DNA from: Trinickia dabaoshanensis
GTDB lineage: Bacteria > Pseudomonadota > Gammaproteobacteria > Burkholderiales > Burkholderiaceae
Direction of reading: 5' to 3'
DNA length: 64,000 nucleotides
Assembly: GCF_002879885.1 (NCBI RefSeq)
Contig: NZ_PNYA01000039.1
Location: 1 to 64,000, forward strand
The position numbers and the translations under genes are program-made. The notes below the pieces were generated by a model. That model made no database searches and had not been told where the DNA came from. It saw only the letters and a program-made list of their open reading frames with translations. Below are positions 10,315 to 19,023 of this stretch, piece after piece. Within the stretch, counting starts at the first letter, position 1; each line of letters starts with the position of its first letter.

Positions 10315-11034
10315 TTACCGCGTCATCTGCACGGAGCCCGAGACGTTGACGGTCACCGTCGACGTGCCGCCTTCCACGGGCACCGGCGCGGCCGCTTTGG
10401 CTTCGGCTGCCATGGCGCGCATGGCGAACATCGGGCGCGGCTGCGAGCCGCTATTGCTGTTCACGTCCACCTCGCGAATCGTGAAGGCCGCGTAACCGAA
10501 CGCCTTCGCGGCCGTCTGCGCTTGGTCCCGGAAGTTTTGAATCGCTTGACCGGCTAGGCTTTGCGCCACCGTGCGCTGCGCCTCGGGCGAGAGCGAGAAC
10601 GCGACGCTGCCCACTTGCATGACGGAGGTGAGCTCGCCCGCGAGCCGCGACGCCGCGCCGAAATCGTGCGACTTCAGAACGATCTCCGTGCGGCCGCGCC
10701 ATGCCGAGATTTTTCCATCGCGGTCGGTCATCGGATAGATCGAGAACGTGCCCGTGCGCGCTTGCACCTCGCTTACGCGCTTGGCTTGCGCGAGCGCCGT
10801 CTCGGCATGCTTATTGAGTGTGCTCGTGAGAGAAGAGGGATCGGACGCCTCCTGCTCGTAAAACAGCGTGATTTCGACGGTGTCTTGCGCGACTTCCCGG
10901 CTCGCTTGCGCCGACAGCGACAGCACGCCCGACGGCACCGGCTGCGTCAGCACCGTATCGGCACTCGCGGGCTGCGCGGCCAGTGCGAGCGGCAAGGCGG
11001 CCGCGAAAGAAAGCGCTGCGATTGTTTTTCTCAT
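10315..11034 (-). CDS. SIMPL domain (DUF541) periplasmic protein
   Basis: A 239-residue secreted protein: residues 1-25 are a signal peptide (MRKTIAALSFAAALPLALAA, cleavage after ASA), and the rest is the SIMPL/DUF541 fold, with LSLSAQASREVAQDTVEITLFY at its start and FGYAAFTIREVDVNSN near residue 190. Known relatives (BP26/OMP28, YggE) are periplasmic and linked to oxidative stress protection or form channel-like rings, but no catalytic role is set. The open frame extends 60 bases upstream; the ATG at 11034 opens the signal peptide and is preferred. Convergent with lgt. Confidence 0.85.
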   Translation of the reverse strand: MRKTIAALSFAAALPLALAAQPASADTVLTQPVPSGVLSLSAQASREVAQDTVEITLFYEQEASDPSSLTSTLNKHAETALAQAKRVSEVQARTGTFSIYPMTDRDGKISAWRGRTEIVLKSHDFGAASRLAGELTSVMQVGSVAFSLSPEAQRTVAQSLAGQAIQNFRDQAQTAAKAFGYAAFTIREVDVNSNSGSQPRPMFAMRAMAAEAKAAAPVPVEGGTSTVTVNVSGSVQMTR

Positions 11035-11113
11035 TCGATTGAACTCCGCTTCATAACATGGCGTTGGGACCGGGACCATGCAAAACCCGGGCAAGGGCGC
11101 CCTCGTCGCCGCG

Positions 11114-11572
11114 CTACGCCAACTGCTCCGTGATGAAGCGCCACTCGTCGTCGGTCACGGGCGTGATCGACAACCGGTTGCCCTTGGCCAGGACGCGCAT
11201 GCCGGCAAGTTCCGGATAGGCGCGTAATTCGGTCAGCGGCACGAGCGGCGTTTTTTTCACGAAGCGTACGTCGACGAGCACCCAGCGCGGCGCTTCGCGC
11301 GTCGATTTCGCATCGTAGTACGCGCTCTTGGGGTCGAATTGCGTCGGATCGGGATAGGCGCCCGACACGACTTCGGCAATGCCCGCGATGCCAGGTTCCG
11401 CACAGCTCGAATGATAAAAGAGCACGCCGTCGCCAATTCCCATCATGTCGCGCATGAAGTTGCGCGCTTGATAGTTGCGCACGCCCGTCCAAGGCAGGGT
11501 TTGCTCCGGGGCCGCGTAAAGGTGATCGATGCTTGCTTCGTCCGGTTCGGACTTCATGAGCCAGTAGCGCAT
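11114..11572 (-). CDS. EVE domain-containing protein
   Basis: A 152-residue single-domain EVE protein (PUA-like fold). It opens MRYWLMKSEPDEASIDHL and continues with WTGVRNYQARNFMR and MGIGDGVLFYHSSC, the marks of the THYN1/EVE family. EVE domains are thought to bind modified bases in nucleic acids; the cellular role of the small stand-alone bacterial form is unknown. It lies directly downstream of 6S RNA and zapA on the same strand, an order common in Burkholderiaceae. Confidence 0.88.
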   Translation of the reverse strand: MRYWLMKSEPDEASIDHLYAAPEQTLPWTGVRNYQARNFMRDMMGIGDGVLFYHSSCAEPGIAGIAEVVSGAYPDPTQFDPKSAYYDAKSTREAPRWVLVDVRFVKKTPLVPLTELRAYPELAGMRVLAKGNRLSITPVTDDEWRFITEQLA

Positions 11573-11715
11573 AGTCGAATCGAGTCAGTGGGGCGAGAAT
11601 CGAGCGGGCGGCGCCGCGGCCACGCGCCGGATATACGCGGCGGGTCGGGCCGGGACTCGCGCGGCGCGCGCGCCCCAAATGAAAACGGCATCGGGAGCAC
11701 CGATGCCGTCGAATA

Positions 11716-11895
11716 AAGTCCCCGCCTTAGCCGCTAGGCCGGCATCCTGAACCGGAGGTTCAGAATTGGTCGCAGTTAGCAGCACTTCGGGTACATCAGA
11801 CAGAGTGACGCGCACACCCGTGCTACAAATTTCCGCAACCGTGCACATGGCATTGGTTCAAGGAATCTATGACCTTGGCGAACCAGGCAGGGAAG
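11716..11895 (-). ncRNA. ssrS: 6S RNA
   Basis: The minus strand downstream of zapA carries a roughly 180-base 6S RNA, the RNA that mimics an open promoter and binds sigma-70 RNA polymerase in stationary phase. The closing stem pairs TCCCTGCC (11886-11893) with GGCGGGGA (11719-11726), with one U-G pair. The stretch ACCTCCGGTTCAGGATGCC and the conserved GAAGTGCTGCTAACTGCGACC segment match the betaproteobacterial type as I know it. The zapA-ssrS synteny also agrees. Ends are estimated from the stem. An 87-codon open frame across it (11585-11848) is not a gene. Confidence 0.88.
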
Positions 11896-11943
11896 CCGTA
11901 AAACCTGTTGTTGAAACTTGATGAAGCTCGAAACCGCCGCTCG

Positions 11944-12258
11944 TTACAGCGCCTCGTGTTGATCGAGTACCGCACCGAGCTTTTGGTTCATTTGGTGCAT
12001 TGTACGCCGGATTTCTTCCGCGGGAAACGCTTCTCCGTGGCGCACGCTCTGTTGCAACTTCAGCAACTCCGAGGCCAGCGAAAGCGCGGCCATCACGGCG
12101 ATGCGATCGGTGCCGCGCACGTTGCTGGCGTTGCGGATCTTCGTCATTTCCGCGTCGACGCGCGCGACGGCCTCGAGCAATGCCGCTTCCGTTTCCGGCG
12201 AGCAGGCGAGGCGGTAGCTTTGTCCGAGGATCGTCGCTTCGATTTGTTTCGTCGTCAT
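11944..12258 (-). CDS. zapA: Cell division protein ZapA
   Basis: A 104-residue ZapA: MTTKQIEATILGQSYRLACS is the N-terminal beta-strand domain and the second half is the coiled coil (MAALSLASELLKLQQSV). ZapA bundles FtsZ filaments at midcell. Its ATG overlaps the end of the preceding coiled-coil gene by four bases, so the two are coupled. 6S RNA follows 48 bases downstream. Confidence 0.92.
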   Translation of the reverse strand: MTTKQIEATILGQSYRLACSPETEAALLEAVARVDAEMTKIRNASNVRGTDRIAVMAALSLASELLKLQQSVRHGEAFPAEEIRRTMHQMNQKLGAVLDQHEAL

Positions 12259-12617
12259 GCGTCTTCTCCGTGCTGCACGGCGCCGCCCAAGGCGTTGCGT
12301 TCGATTTGCTCTTGCTGCGTGGCGAGCAGATCGAGTTGGCTGTCGGATTCGTACGGGCCCTTGCCGCGCGGCAGCTTTTCGAGAATGGCGTTCAGGCGCA
12401 CCTGCGCATCGTCGATTTTCGCGACGAGCGCATCGCGTTCCGCCTGCAACGCATTACGCGCTTCACGCAACTGTGCGAGTTCGGCCTGGGCCGTTTCGTT
12501 TTCTTGACGCAATTGCGCGAGCTGTTCCTCGAGCGCATGGCGTGCCTGCTGCTGGCGCTCGTTGATCGCGATCAGCCGGCCAATATTCTGTGAGAGGGAT
12601 TCGAGTTCGTTGAGCAT
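12255..12617 (-). CDS. Small coiled-coil protein upstream of zapA, ZapB-like
   Basis: A 120-residue protein that is nearly all coiled coil from residue 5 to 85 (LESLSQNIGRLIAINERQQQ, then repeated Gln/Glu/Ala/Leu heptads) with a short polar tail. There is no signal peptide or membrane segment. It overlaps zapA by four bases, which suggests a division-related role in the manner of ZapB, which bridges ZapA and MatP in other bacteria. The similarity is to general coiled-coil architecture only, so orthology to ZapB is inferred from context. A TAAAAT sequence about 35 bases upstream may be its -10 element. Confidence 0.7.
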   Translation of the reverse strand: MLNELESLSQNIGRLIAINERQQQARHALEEQLAQLRQENETAQAELAQLREARNALQAERDALVAKIDDAQVRLNAILEKLPRGKGPYESDSQLDLLATQQEQIERNALGGAVQHGEDA

Positions 12618-12781
12618 CTGCTGCGTCCTCTAAAGACCCCGCATTTTAGCGCTAAATAGCCGCAGTTCCGATCGTTCTCTCGTATCCAGACGTAACCGTT
12701 GTACGTTTTTCTTCGCTTTGGTGGTTTCGCGCGGCATTTGCAGGGGTATTTTTCGATCGATTGCACAGGGTCGATCGATTC

Positions 12782-12810
12782 TTGACGCTCTCATGACCCG
12801 CTCCTACACT
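12782..12810 (+). promoter_or_regulatory. Sigma-70 promoter of the btuB riboswitch leader
   Basis: TTGACG at 12782-12787 and TACACT at 12805-12810 are separated by exactly 17 bases. The predicted start of transcription, near 12817, coincides with the beginning of the cobalamin riboswitch. Two copies of TCGATCGATT lie just upstream (12753-12762 and 12771-12780) and could be a regulator site. Confidence 0.65.
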
Positions 12811-12817
12811 GGCGGCA

Positions 12818-13030
12818 CTTTGGTGCTCGCGCGCCTGGCTGACCTCGCGCGCGGTTAAACGGGAAACAGGGAGCGAAGTCCGCCCGGACGAGCCAACCTG
12901 TGCTGCCCCCCGCCAACGGTAAGCGACCTGCGCGGCCCGGCGAATAGCCGCCGCGCGCCCGCGCCATCGCCACTGCGTGATCGACGCGGGAAGGCGGATG
13001 CGGTGCGTCGCCAGCCCGGATACCGGCCAA
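12818..13030 (+). promoter_or_regulatory. Cobalamin riboswitch
   Basis: The leader of btuB holds the conserved parts of an adenosylcobalamin riboswitch in order: GGTGCTCGCGCGCC near 12822, TTAAACGGGAAACAGGG near 12855, GCTGCCCCCCGCCAACGGTAAGCG near 12902, GCCACTG at 12969-12975, CGGGAAGGCG near 12988, and the B12 box AGCCCGGATACCGGCC at 13013-13028. The btuB start lies 84 bases after the box. Ligand binding should lower btuB (and downstream btuCD-cob) expression when corrinoid is plentiful. Confidence 0.95.
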
Positions 13031-13111
13031 AGGGGGAGTGCGATACAAGCGCTCGATGAAGCGCGGTCTGCGGGGAGCAGCTGCGTGCCGGTCCCACAGG
13101 AAAACCACACG

Positions 13112-15061
13112 ATGTCCACGCCTACCGTGCGCGCGGCGCTTGTTGCGCTCGCGTATTCGCCGTTGGTCGCGCTCGCGCAAAACGCCCCCGCCCAGTGCGA
13201 TGCCTCGCCCAACCCTTCCAGCCCTTGTGCAGCGACACCGCGCGCCAAGCCGAGTTCCGCCGATGCCGCTCTCGGCGGCCCGCCGGCCGCGAGCGGCGGC
13301 GAACTCGAGCCGATCGTCGTGACCGCGCAGCGTGGGCCGCAGCCTATCTCGGAATCGATCGCGCAGACGACGCGCTTTTCGCCTCAAGACATCGCCGATA
13401 CGACGGCGACCGATCTGCCCGGCTTGCTCGCGCAGGCGCCGGGTGTGCAGGTCATCCGCAACGGGCCGCCGGGCTCGAATGTCACGATGTTTCTGCGCGG
13501 CGGTTCGGGCCCGCAGTCGCTCGTGCTGATCGACGGCATGCGAGTCGATTCGGTGAGTCTCGGCCAGAGCCAGCTTGGACAGATTCCCTTATCGCAAGTC
13601 GATCATGTCGAAGTGGTGGGCGGCGACGTCTCGGCGCTTTATGGCTCGGCTGCGATGGGGGGCGTCGTGCAAGTGTTCACGAAGCAAGGCGGCGATCATC
13701 CGCCGCGTTTCGACTTCTCGCTCGGCTACGGCAGCTATCGCACGCAGACGCAGCAAGCGGGCGTGAACGGCGCGTTCGACAAGGACGGCAAGACGACGTT
13801 CAGCTTGCACGTCGCGCGCTCGAAGGACGACGGTTTTTCGGCGATCGACCCGGCGCTTGCGCCGAATGCGAATCCGGGCGCAGACGGGTATTTGAACGAG
13901 AGCGTTTCCGCATCGGTGCGTCACACGTTCGACAGTGGCTGGGACGCGGGCGTACGGTACTTTCAATCGAACGGCAAAGCCTCGTTCGACAACGCCTACG
14001 GCGTGCCGACCGACGTCAACTTCCTCACGAGCGTGGTGCGCATGGCCTCGGTGTTCGCGAACGGCAAACTCAGCGATTGGTGGACCACGCATCTGAGCGC
14101 GGGTCTCGGCGACGATCGCGCCGTGGACACGACGAACGGCGTTTATAACAACCGTTTCGATACCGGCAATCGTCAATTCACATGGCAAAACGACTTCAAG
14201 CTGGCCGCGCAACAAAAGTTGCAACTCGGTTACGAGCGGCTCGATCAAAGCCTCGAGTCGGACATGGTCTTCGCGCCCGATCGCCATGTGGATTCCGTAT
14301 TCGCCGGGTACACGGCGCGCTTCGGCGCGAACCAAATCCAAGCGAACGTGCGGCGCGATCGATATTCGGATTTCGGCGGCGCCAATACGTACTATCTCGG
14401 CTACGGGTTCGACTTCACCGATCACTGGAAGGCGAGTGCGAGCTACTCGAGCGCGTTTCGCGCCCCGAGCTTCGACGATCTTTATTTCCCCGGCAGCGGC
14501 AATCTGTCGATTCGCCCGGAGCGCAGTCACTCGGTGGAGGTGGCGCTGCAATATGCGTCGGATACGCTGGGCGTCGCGCGGCTTACCGCGTTTCAAACGC
14601 ACTACATCGATTTGATCAACTATGTGCCCACTCAAGGCGGCTTGTTCTATCTCGCGGAAAACGTCGGCCGGGCCAAGGTCCAAGGGCTCGAAGGTTCGTG
14701 GCGCGGGCGTGTGGGCAAAACCGACGTGCGCGCGGCCCTGACGGTGCAAAATCCCGTCGACGAGGTGGCCGGCACGGATCTGAATCGCCGGGCCCGGCAT
14801 TTCGCCTCGTTCTCGGCCAACCGCTCGTTCGGTGCGTGGCGGGCCGGAGGGGAGTGGATCGTGAGCGGGCCGCGCAGCGATAGCGGCACGCCGCTCGGCG
14901 GCTTCGGCCTCGTGAATCTGTCGGCGCGCTACGACATCACCAAAGCCTGGTATGTGAGTGCCCATATCGACAACCTGTTCGACAAGAACTATGAACTCGC
15001 TTATACCTACAACACCCCGCGCCGCAGCGCCTTCGTCACGATCGGCTGGCGGGAGCGGTGA
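13112..15061 (+). CDS. btuB: TonB-dependent cobalamin receptor
   Basis: A 649-residue outer-membrane receptor that takes up corrinoids with energy from TonB. A signal peptide covers about residues 1-25 (VALAYSPLVALAQ, cleavage near AQNA). A TonB box-like segment and the plug domain follow (ELEPIVVTAQRGPQP, then LPGLLAQAPGVQVIRNGPPG), with DHVEVVGGDVSALYGSAAMGGVVQV ending the plug in two halves of the family motif. The barrel ends with YNTPRRSAFVTIGWRER, having an aromatic-rich end. The ATG at 13112 is preferred to the longer open frame, which runs into the riboswitch. Riboswitch control and following btuC-btuD support B12 as substrate. Confidence 0.93.
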   Translation: MSTPTVRAALVALAYSPLVALAQNAPAQCDASPNPSSPCAATPRAKPSSADAALGGPPAASGGELEPIVVTAQRGPQPISESIAQTTRFSPQDIADTTATDLPGLLAQAPGVQVIRNGPPGSNVTMFLRGGSGPQSLVLIDGMRVDSVSLGQSQLGQIPLSQVDHVEVVGGDVSALYGSAAMGGVVQVFTKQGGDHPPRFDFSLGYGSYRTQTQQAGVNGAFDKDGKTTFSLHVARSKDDGFSAIDPALAPNANPGADGYLNESVSASVRHTFDSGWDAGVRYFQSNGKASFDNAYGVPTDVNFLTSVVRMASVFANGKLSDWWTTHLSAGLGDDRAVDTTNGVYNNRFDTGNRQFTWQNDFKLAAQQKLQLGYERLDQSLESDMVFAPDRHVDSVFAGYTARFGANQIQANVRRDRYSDFGGANTYYLGYGFDFTDHWKASASYSSAFRAPSFDDLYFPGSGNLSIRPERSHSVEVALQYASDTLGVARLTAFQTHYIDLINYVPTQGGLFYLAENVGRAKVQGLEGSWRGRVGKTDVRAALTVQNPVDEVAGTDLNRRARHFASFSANRSFGAWRAGGEWIVSGPRSDSGTPLGGFGLVNLSARYDITKAWYVSAHIDNLFDKNYELAYTYNTPRRSAFVTIGWRER

Positions 15062-15103
15062 CGCGCCGGTCCACCGCTGCGCATCGTTGCGCACGCCGCC
15101 GAA

Positions 15104-16147
15104 ATGAACCGATCCGCTACGCACGCGCATGCGCCGATGAACGCCAAGCGCGCGGCCCTCGTATGGATCCTGCTCGCGCTGGCCGCGCTCGCCGTATTCA
15201 CGGCCGCCTTGATGCTCGGCAGCGTGAGCGTGGCCCCCGCTCGCGCCTTGCTCGCCTTGGCGCATTGGCGCGGGCACGAGGCCGCGGCCCCCGACCTCGC
15301 CGGCGAGATTGTGCGCACGCTGCGCCTGCCGCGCGCCCTGGCGGGGTTCGCGTGCGGGGCGTTGCTCGCGCTTGCCGGGGCATTGCTGCAAGTGCTGCTG
15401 CGTAATCCGCTCGCCGAGCCGTACGTGCTCGGCGTCTCGGGCGGCGCGGCCGCGTTCGCCGTGGCGGCGCTCTTTGCCGGGTGCGCCTGGTGGCTCGTCG
15501 ATATTGCCTCGTTCGGCGGCGCGTTGCTATCGGTCGCGCTCGTGCTGGGCCTCGCACGCCGCGAGCTTTGGCGCGGCGAGCCGCAAGAGGCGTCACCGCG
15601 GTTGTTGCTGACGGGTGTCGTCGTCGCCACGGGGTGGGGCGCGATCGTGACGCTGCTCATCGCGCTCGCGCCCGACGATCGATTGCGCGGCATCGTGTTT
15701 TGGCTGACGGGCGACCTGAACGGCGCCGCCAAGCCGTGGATGGCGCTGGCCGCGCTCGCCGTCGCGCTCGGGGCAAGTTTGCCCGTCGCGCCGCAACTGA
15801 ACGTGCTGTTGCGCGGCGATGCGCTCGCCGCGTCGCTCGGCGTGCCCGCCGCCCGGCTGCGGTTGCGCATTTACCTCGTTGCGTCGCTGGCCGCCGCGGC
15901 GAGCGTGACGACGGCCGGTACCATCGGCTTCGTCGGGCTCGTCGTGCCTCACGCCTTGCGGCTCGTGCTCGGCAACGACCAGCGCATGCTCGTACCGGCC
16001 AGCGCGCTCGCGGGCGGCGTGGCGGTCATGGGCGCCGATCTTCTCGCGCGCACGGCGATCGCGCCGGCGCAATTGCCCGTCGGGGTCGTGACCGCGCTCG
16101 TGGGCGTTCCCATGTTCTTGTGGATGCTGGGCTCCGTGCGCAAATGA
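15104..16147 (+). CDS. btuC: Cobalamin ABC transporter permease
   Basis: A 347-residue FecCD/BtuC-family inner-membrane permease with about ten helices. Conserved elements are LRLPRALAGFACGALLALAG near residue 70, QVLLRNPLAEPYVLGVSGGA near residue 90, and GTIGFVGLVVPHALRLVLG near residue 270. It moves corrinoid across the inner membrane with BtuD and the binding protein BtuF, whose gene is on the opposite strand 3.5 kb away. Its stop overlaps the btuD start by four bases (ATGA). A second in-frame ATG at 15137 is also possible as start. Confidence 0.9.
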   Translation: MNRSATHAHAPMNAKRAALVWILLALAALAVFTAALMLGSVSVAPARALLALAHWRGHEAAAPDLAGEIVRTLRLPRALAGFACGALLALAGALLQVLLRNPLAEPYVLGVSGGAAAFAVAALFAGCAWWLVDIASFGGALLSVALVLGLARRELWRGEPQEASPRLLLTGVVVATGWGAIVTLLIALAPDDRLRGIVFWLTGDLNGAAKPWMALAALAVALGASLPVAPQLNVLLRGDALAASLGVPAARLRLRIYLVASLAAAASVTTAGTIGFVGLVVPHALRLVLGNDQRMLVPASALAGGVAVMGADLLARTAIAPAQLPVGVVTALVGVPMFLWMLGSVRK

Positions 16148-16971
16148 AATCGCTCACTCGAATCGACTCCGGCCGCCGCCCCCAGTCCCTCAGCGCCCAG
16201 CATCTGACGTTGCGCGCGGGCTCGCGCACGCTGCTCGAGGATTTCACGCACACGTTTTATTCCGGCGAGATATGGTGTGTCGCCGGGCCGAACGGCGCGG
16301 GCAAGACGACCCTGATCACGACGCTCGCCGGCCTCGCGCGGCCGGCCGGCGGCTGCGTGCAAGTGGACGGAGCGGATATCGATACGTGGTCCGGCGCGAT
16401 GCTTGCGCGCCGGCGCGCGTTGATGCCGCAGACCTCGCACGACGCGTTCGGCGCGAGCGTGCTCGATATCGTGCTGCTCAATCGCTTTCCGCATTTGACC
16501 GGATGGGGTTGGGAGGGGGCGGCCGATCGCGCGGCCGCGCTGGCGGCGCTCGCGCTCGTCGGGCTCGAATCGTTCGCCTCGCGCAACGTGCTGTCTCTCT
16601 CGGGCGGTGAGCGTCAGCGTGTGGCGCTGGCCGCGGCGCTATGCCAAGAGGCGCCGCTGCTGCTGCTCGACGAACCGCTCGCATTTCTCGATTGGCATCA
16701 CCAGATCGAGTGCATGAACGCACTCGTGCGATGGACGAAGGCCATACCGCGCACGGTTGTGTTCTCGTGCCATGACCTGAATCTCGCGCGCCGTTTCGCG
16801 ACGCATGCCTTGTTGCTGGAAGGCAACGGCGTCGCGCACACCGGGGCCGCGCGCGACGTGTTGACGCCGGCGTTGGCGAGCCGGGCGTTCGGGTATCCCC
16901 TGGTGCTCATCGAGCAGGGCGGCTATGAGGCATTGGTGCCGGCGTTATCGAGCGTTCCATGCTCCGAGTGA
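16144..16971 (+). CDS. btuD: Cobalamin ABC transporter ATP-binding protein
   Basis: A 275-residue ABC ATPase. Walker A is GPNGAGKTT (near residue 49), the ABC signature is LSLSGGERQRVALA (near residue 155), Walker B is LLLLDEPLAFLD (near residue 177) and the H-loop is VVFSCHDLNLA. These match the siderophore/heme/B12 importer class. The start ATG overlaps the btuC stop. The N-terminus is 15-20 residues longer than in E. coli BtuD. Position between btuC and cobT supports vitamin B12 as cargo. Confidence 0.9.
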   Translation: MKSLTRIDSGRRPQSLSAQHLTLRAGSRTLLEDFTHTFYSGEIWCVAGPNGAGKTTLITTLAGLARPAGGCVQVDGADIDTWSGAMLARRRALMPQTSHDAFGASVLDIVLLNRFPHLTGWGWEGAADRAAALAALALVGLESFASRNVLSLSGGERQRVALAAALCQEAPLLLLDEPLAFLDWHHQIECMNALVRWTKAIPRTVVFSCHDLNLARRFATHALLLEGNGVAHTGAARDVLTPALASRAFGYPLVLIEQGGYEALVPALSSVPCSE

Positions 16972-17140
16972 AACGAAGCGCCGCACGGCATGCCACATAG
17001 TGACATGCTCATTGCCCCGCGGGGCCTTGGCGGTTTTACCGAATTGAAGCGAACCCGCGCATGCGGGTATGGTGACACCTTTGCTGCTTGCGTTTGCCTC
17101 ACCGGCCCGCGCATCGTCAGCCTTGAAATTTGAACCGAGT

Positions 17141-18196
17141 ATGAACGCATCGCTCCCTTTGCCCATCGTCGAACCGCTCGATCGCTCGTTGCGCGGCACG
17201 CTCTCGCACATGATCGATAACAAGACGAAGCCGCTCGGCAGTCTCGGCATGCTCGAGACGCTCGCGCGCCAAATGGGCATGATCCAACAGAGCACGCGCC
17301 CCACCGTGGCGCGCCCGGCGATGATCGTATTCGCCGCCGACCACGGCATCGTGCAAGAGGGCGTCAGTCCCTACCCGCAAGAAGTCACGGCCCAGATGGT
17401 GGCGAACTTCCTGACCGGCGGCGCGGCCATCAACGCGATCAGCCGCGTGTCGGGGCTCACGCTCGAGGTCGTCAATGCCGGCGTGGCGACGTCGATCGCG
17501 CCGCTGCCGGGTCTCGTCGATATCGCGATTCGCCCCGGGACCCGCAACTTCGCCCACGGGCCCGCGATGACGCGCGACGAAGCGCTTGCGGCGATCCGCG
17601 CGGGCGCCGCGCGCGTCCGTCATCATGCGGCGCTCGGCACGAACGTGATCGGCTTCGGCGAGATGGGCATCGGCAATACGTCGTCCGCCGGCTGTCTGAT
17701 GAGCCGCTTGTGCGGCGTGCCGATCGACGACTGCGTGGGTCGCGGCACCGGCCTCGACAATGCGGGCCTCGCGCGCAAGCGCAACGTGCTCGCGAACGCG
17801 CTGGCCACGCATGAGGGCGTCACCGAGCCGATCGATGTGCTGGCAACGTTCGGCGGCTTCGAAATCGCGATGATGGCCGGTGCATACTTGGCCGCCGCGG
17901 AAGCGAAGATGACGATACTCGTCGACGGATTCATCGCCACCTCCGCGCTCGTCGTCGCCGATGCTATTGCGCCGGCCGTGCGCGATTACTGCGTGTTCGC
18001 GCATCTGTCGAACGAAGCAGGCCACCGGCGCATGCTCGATTATTTCGGCGCGAAGCCGCTGCTCGCGCTCGATATGCGGCTCGGCGAAGGTACGGGCGCC
18101 GCGCTGGCGGTGCCGGTGTTGCGCGCGGCCGTGGCGATGCTCAGCGACATGGCGAGCTTCGAATCGGCCGGGGTGGCGGGCCCAGAGGCTCGATGA
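17141..18196 (+). CDS. cobT: Nicotinate-nucleotide-dimethylbenzimidazole phosphoribosyltransferase
   Basis: A 351-residue CobT that activates the lower ligand base by making alpha-ribazole phosphate from nicotinate mononucleotide. Conserved stretches include DNKTKPLGSLGMLE near residue 25, FAADHGIVQEGVSPYPQEVT near residue 65, GEMGIGNTSSAGCLMS near residue 170 and MRLGEGTGAALAVP near residue 310, which holds the catalytic glutamate. ATG at 17141 is chosen because family similarity begins there; the open frame starts at 17069. It is the first of three cob genes (cobT-cobS-cobC) with overlapping ends. Confidence 0.94.
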   Translation: MNASLPLPIVEPLDRSLRGTLSHMIDNKTKPLGSLGMLETLARQMGMIQQSTRPTVARPAMIVFAADHGIVQEGVSPYPQEVTAQMVANFLTGGAAINAISRVSGLTLEVVNAGVATSIAPLPGLVDIAIRPGTRNFAHGPAMTRDEALAAIRAGAARVRHHAALGTNVIGFGEMGIGNTSSAGCLMSRLCGVPIDDCVGRGTGLDNAGLARKRNVLANALATHEGVTEPIDVLATFGGFEIAMMAGAYLAAAEAKMTILVDGFIATSALVVADAIAPAVRDYCVFAHLSNEAGHRRMLDYFGAKPLLALDMRLGEGTGAALAVPVLRAAVAMLSDMASFESAGVAGPEAR

Positions 18197-19023
18197 AAGA
18201 CGAGCGCTCGGTCAGCGATCTAGCCGTTACATCCAACGCCGGCGCCGGCTCGCTCGCGCGCCGCGCATGGTGGCGCGTGCAACTGCGGTACGTCGTCGCG
18301 GCGCTCGGCTACTTCACGCGCATCCCGATTCCTCGCTCGGTCGCCCTCGATGCGGACGATCTCGCCGGGGCGGCGCGTTATTTCCCGCTCGTCGGGGCGC
18401 TCGTCGGCGGTTTCGGGGCGTTGATCTATCTCAGCGCACTCGCCGTATTTCCGGCGTCCGTCGCGGTGTTGCTGTCGATGATCGGCACGCTGCTCGCCAC
18501 CGGTGCGTTGCACGAGGACGGTCTCGCCGATTGTTGCGACGGCTTCGGCGGCGCGGCGGGCCGCGAGGACGCGCTGCGTATCATGCGCGACCCGCGTCTC
18601 GGCGCGTTCGGCGCGATCGGGCTCATGATGGCGCTCGCGCTCAAGTGGCAGACGCTCGCCGCATTGCCTGCGTCCACCGCGGCGTGGACGATGGTGGGTG
18701 CTCACGCGGCGAGCCGCGCGCTGGCCGTGAGCTTTCTGGCCACGCACGAATACGCGCGCGAGCAGGGCAAGGCCAAGCCGGTCGCACAACGCATGTCCGC
18801 GCGTGCGCTCGCGTTTGCGCTGGCGCTCGGTCTCATCTGGCTCCTCCTACCGGATTGGCGAGCCGGCGCGCTCGGGCTCGCGGCGGCATCGGCGCTGCGC
18901 TTGTTGATGGGCCGGTATTTCACGCGCCGGCTCGGCGGGTACACCGGCGATTGCCTCGGTTTCGCCCAGCAAGGATTCGAACTCACGTTTTACTTGGCCG
19001 CACTCGCGTGGACCTCGTTCTGA
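18193..19023 (+). CDS. cobS: Adenosylcobinamide-GDP ribazoletransferase (cobalamin synthase)
   Basis: A 276-residue integral membrane enzyme that joins adenosylcobinamide-GDP and alpha-ribazole (phosphate) in the last step of cobalamin assembly. The motif ALHEDGLADCCDGFGGA near residue 100 and GRYFTRRLGGYTGDCLG near residue 240 are the CobS signatures; many hydrophobic helices surround them. It starts within the cobT stop (ATGA overlap). The first 30 residues before the WRVQLRYVVAALGYFTRIP segment are extra compared with many homologues. Confidence 0.93.
   Translation: MKDERSVSDLAVTSNAGAGSLARRAWWRVQLRYVVAALGYFTRIPIPRSVALDADDLAGAARYFPLVGALVGGFGALIYLSALAVFPASVAVLLSMIGTLLATGALHEDGLADCCDGFGGAAGREDALRIMRDPRLGAFGAIGLMMALALKWQTLAALPASTAAWTMVGAHAASRALAVSFLATHEYAREQGKAKPVAQRMSARALAFALALGLIWLLLPDWRAGALGLAAASALRLLMGRYFTRRLGGYTGDCLGFAQQGFELTFYLAALAWTSF

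Noticed and set aside
11585-11848. 87-codon open frame on the minus strand
   Set aside because: It runs across 6S RNA and has no protein similarity.
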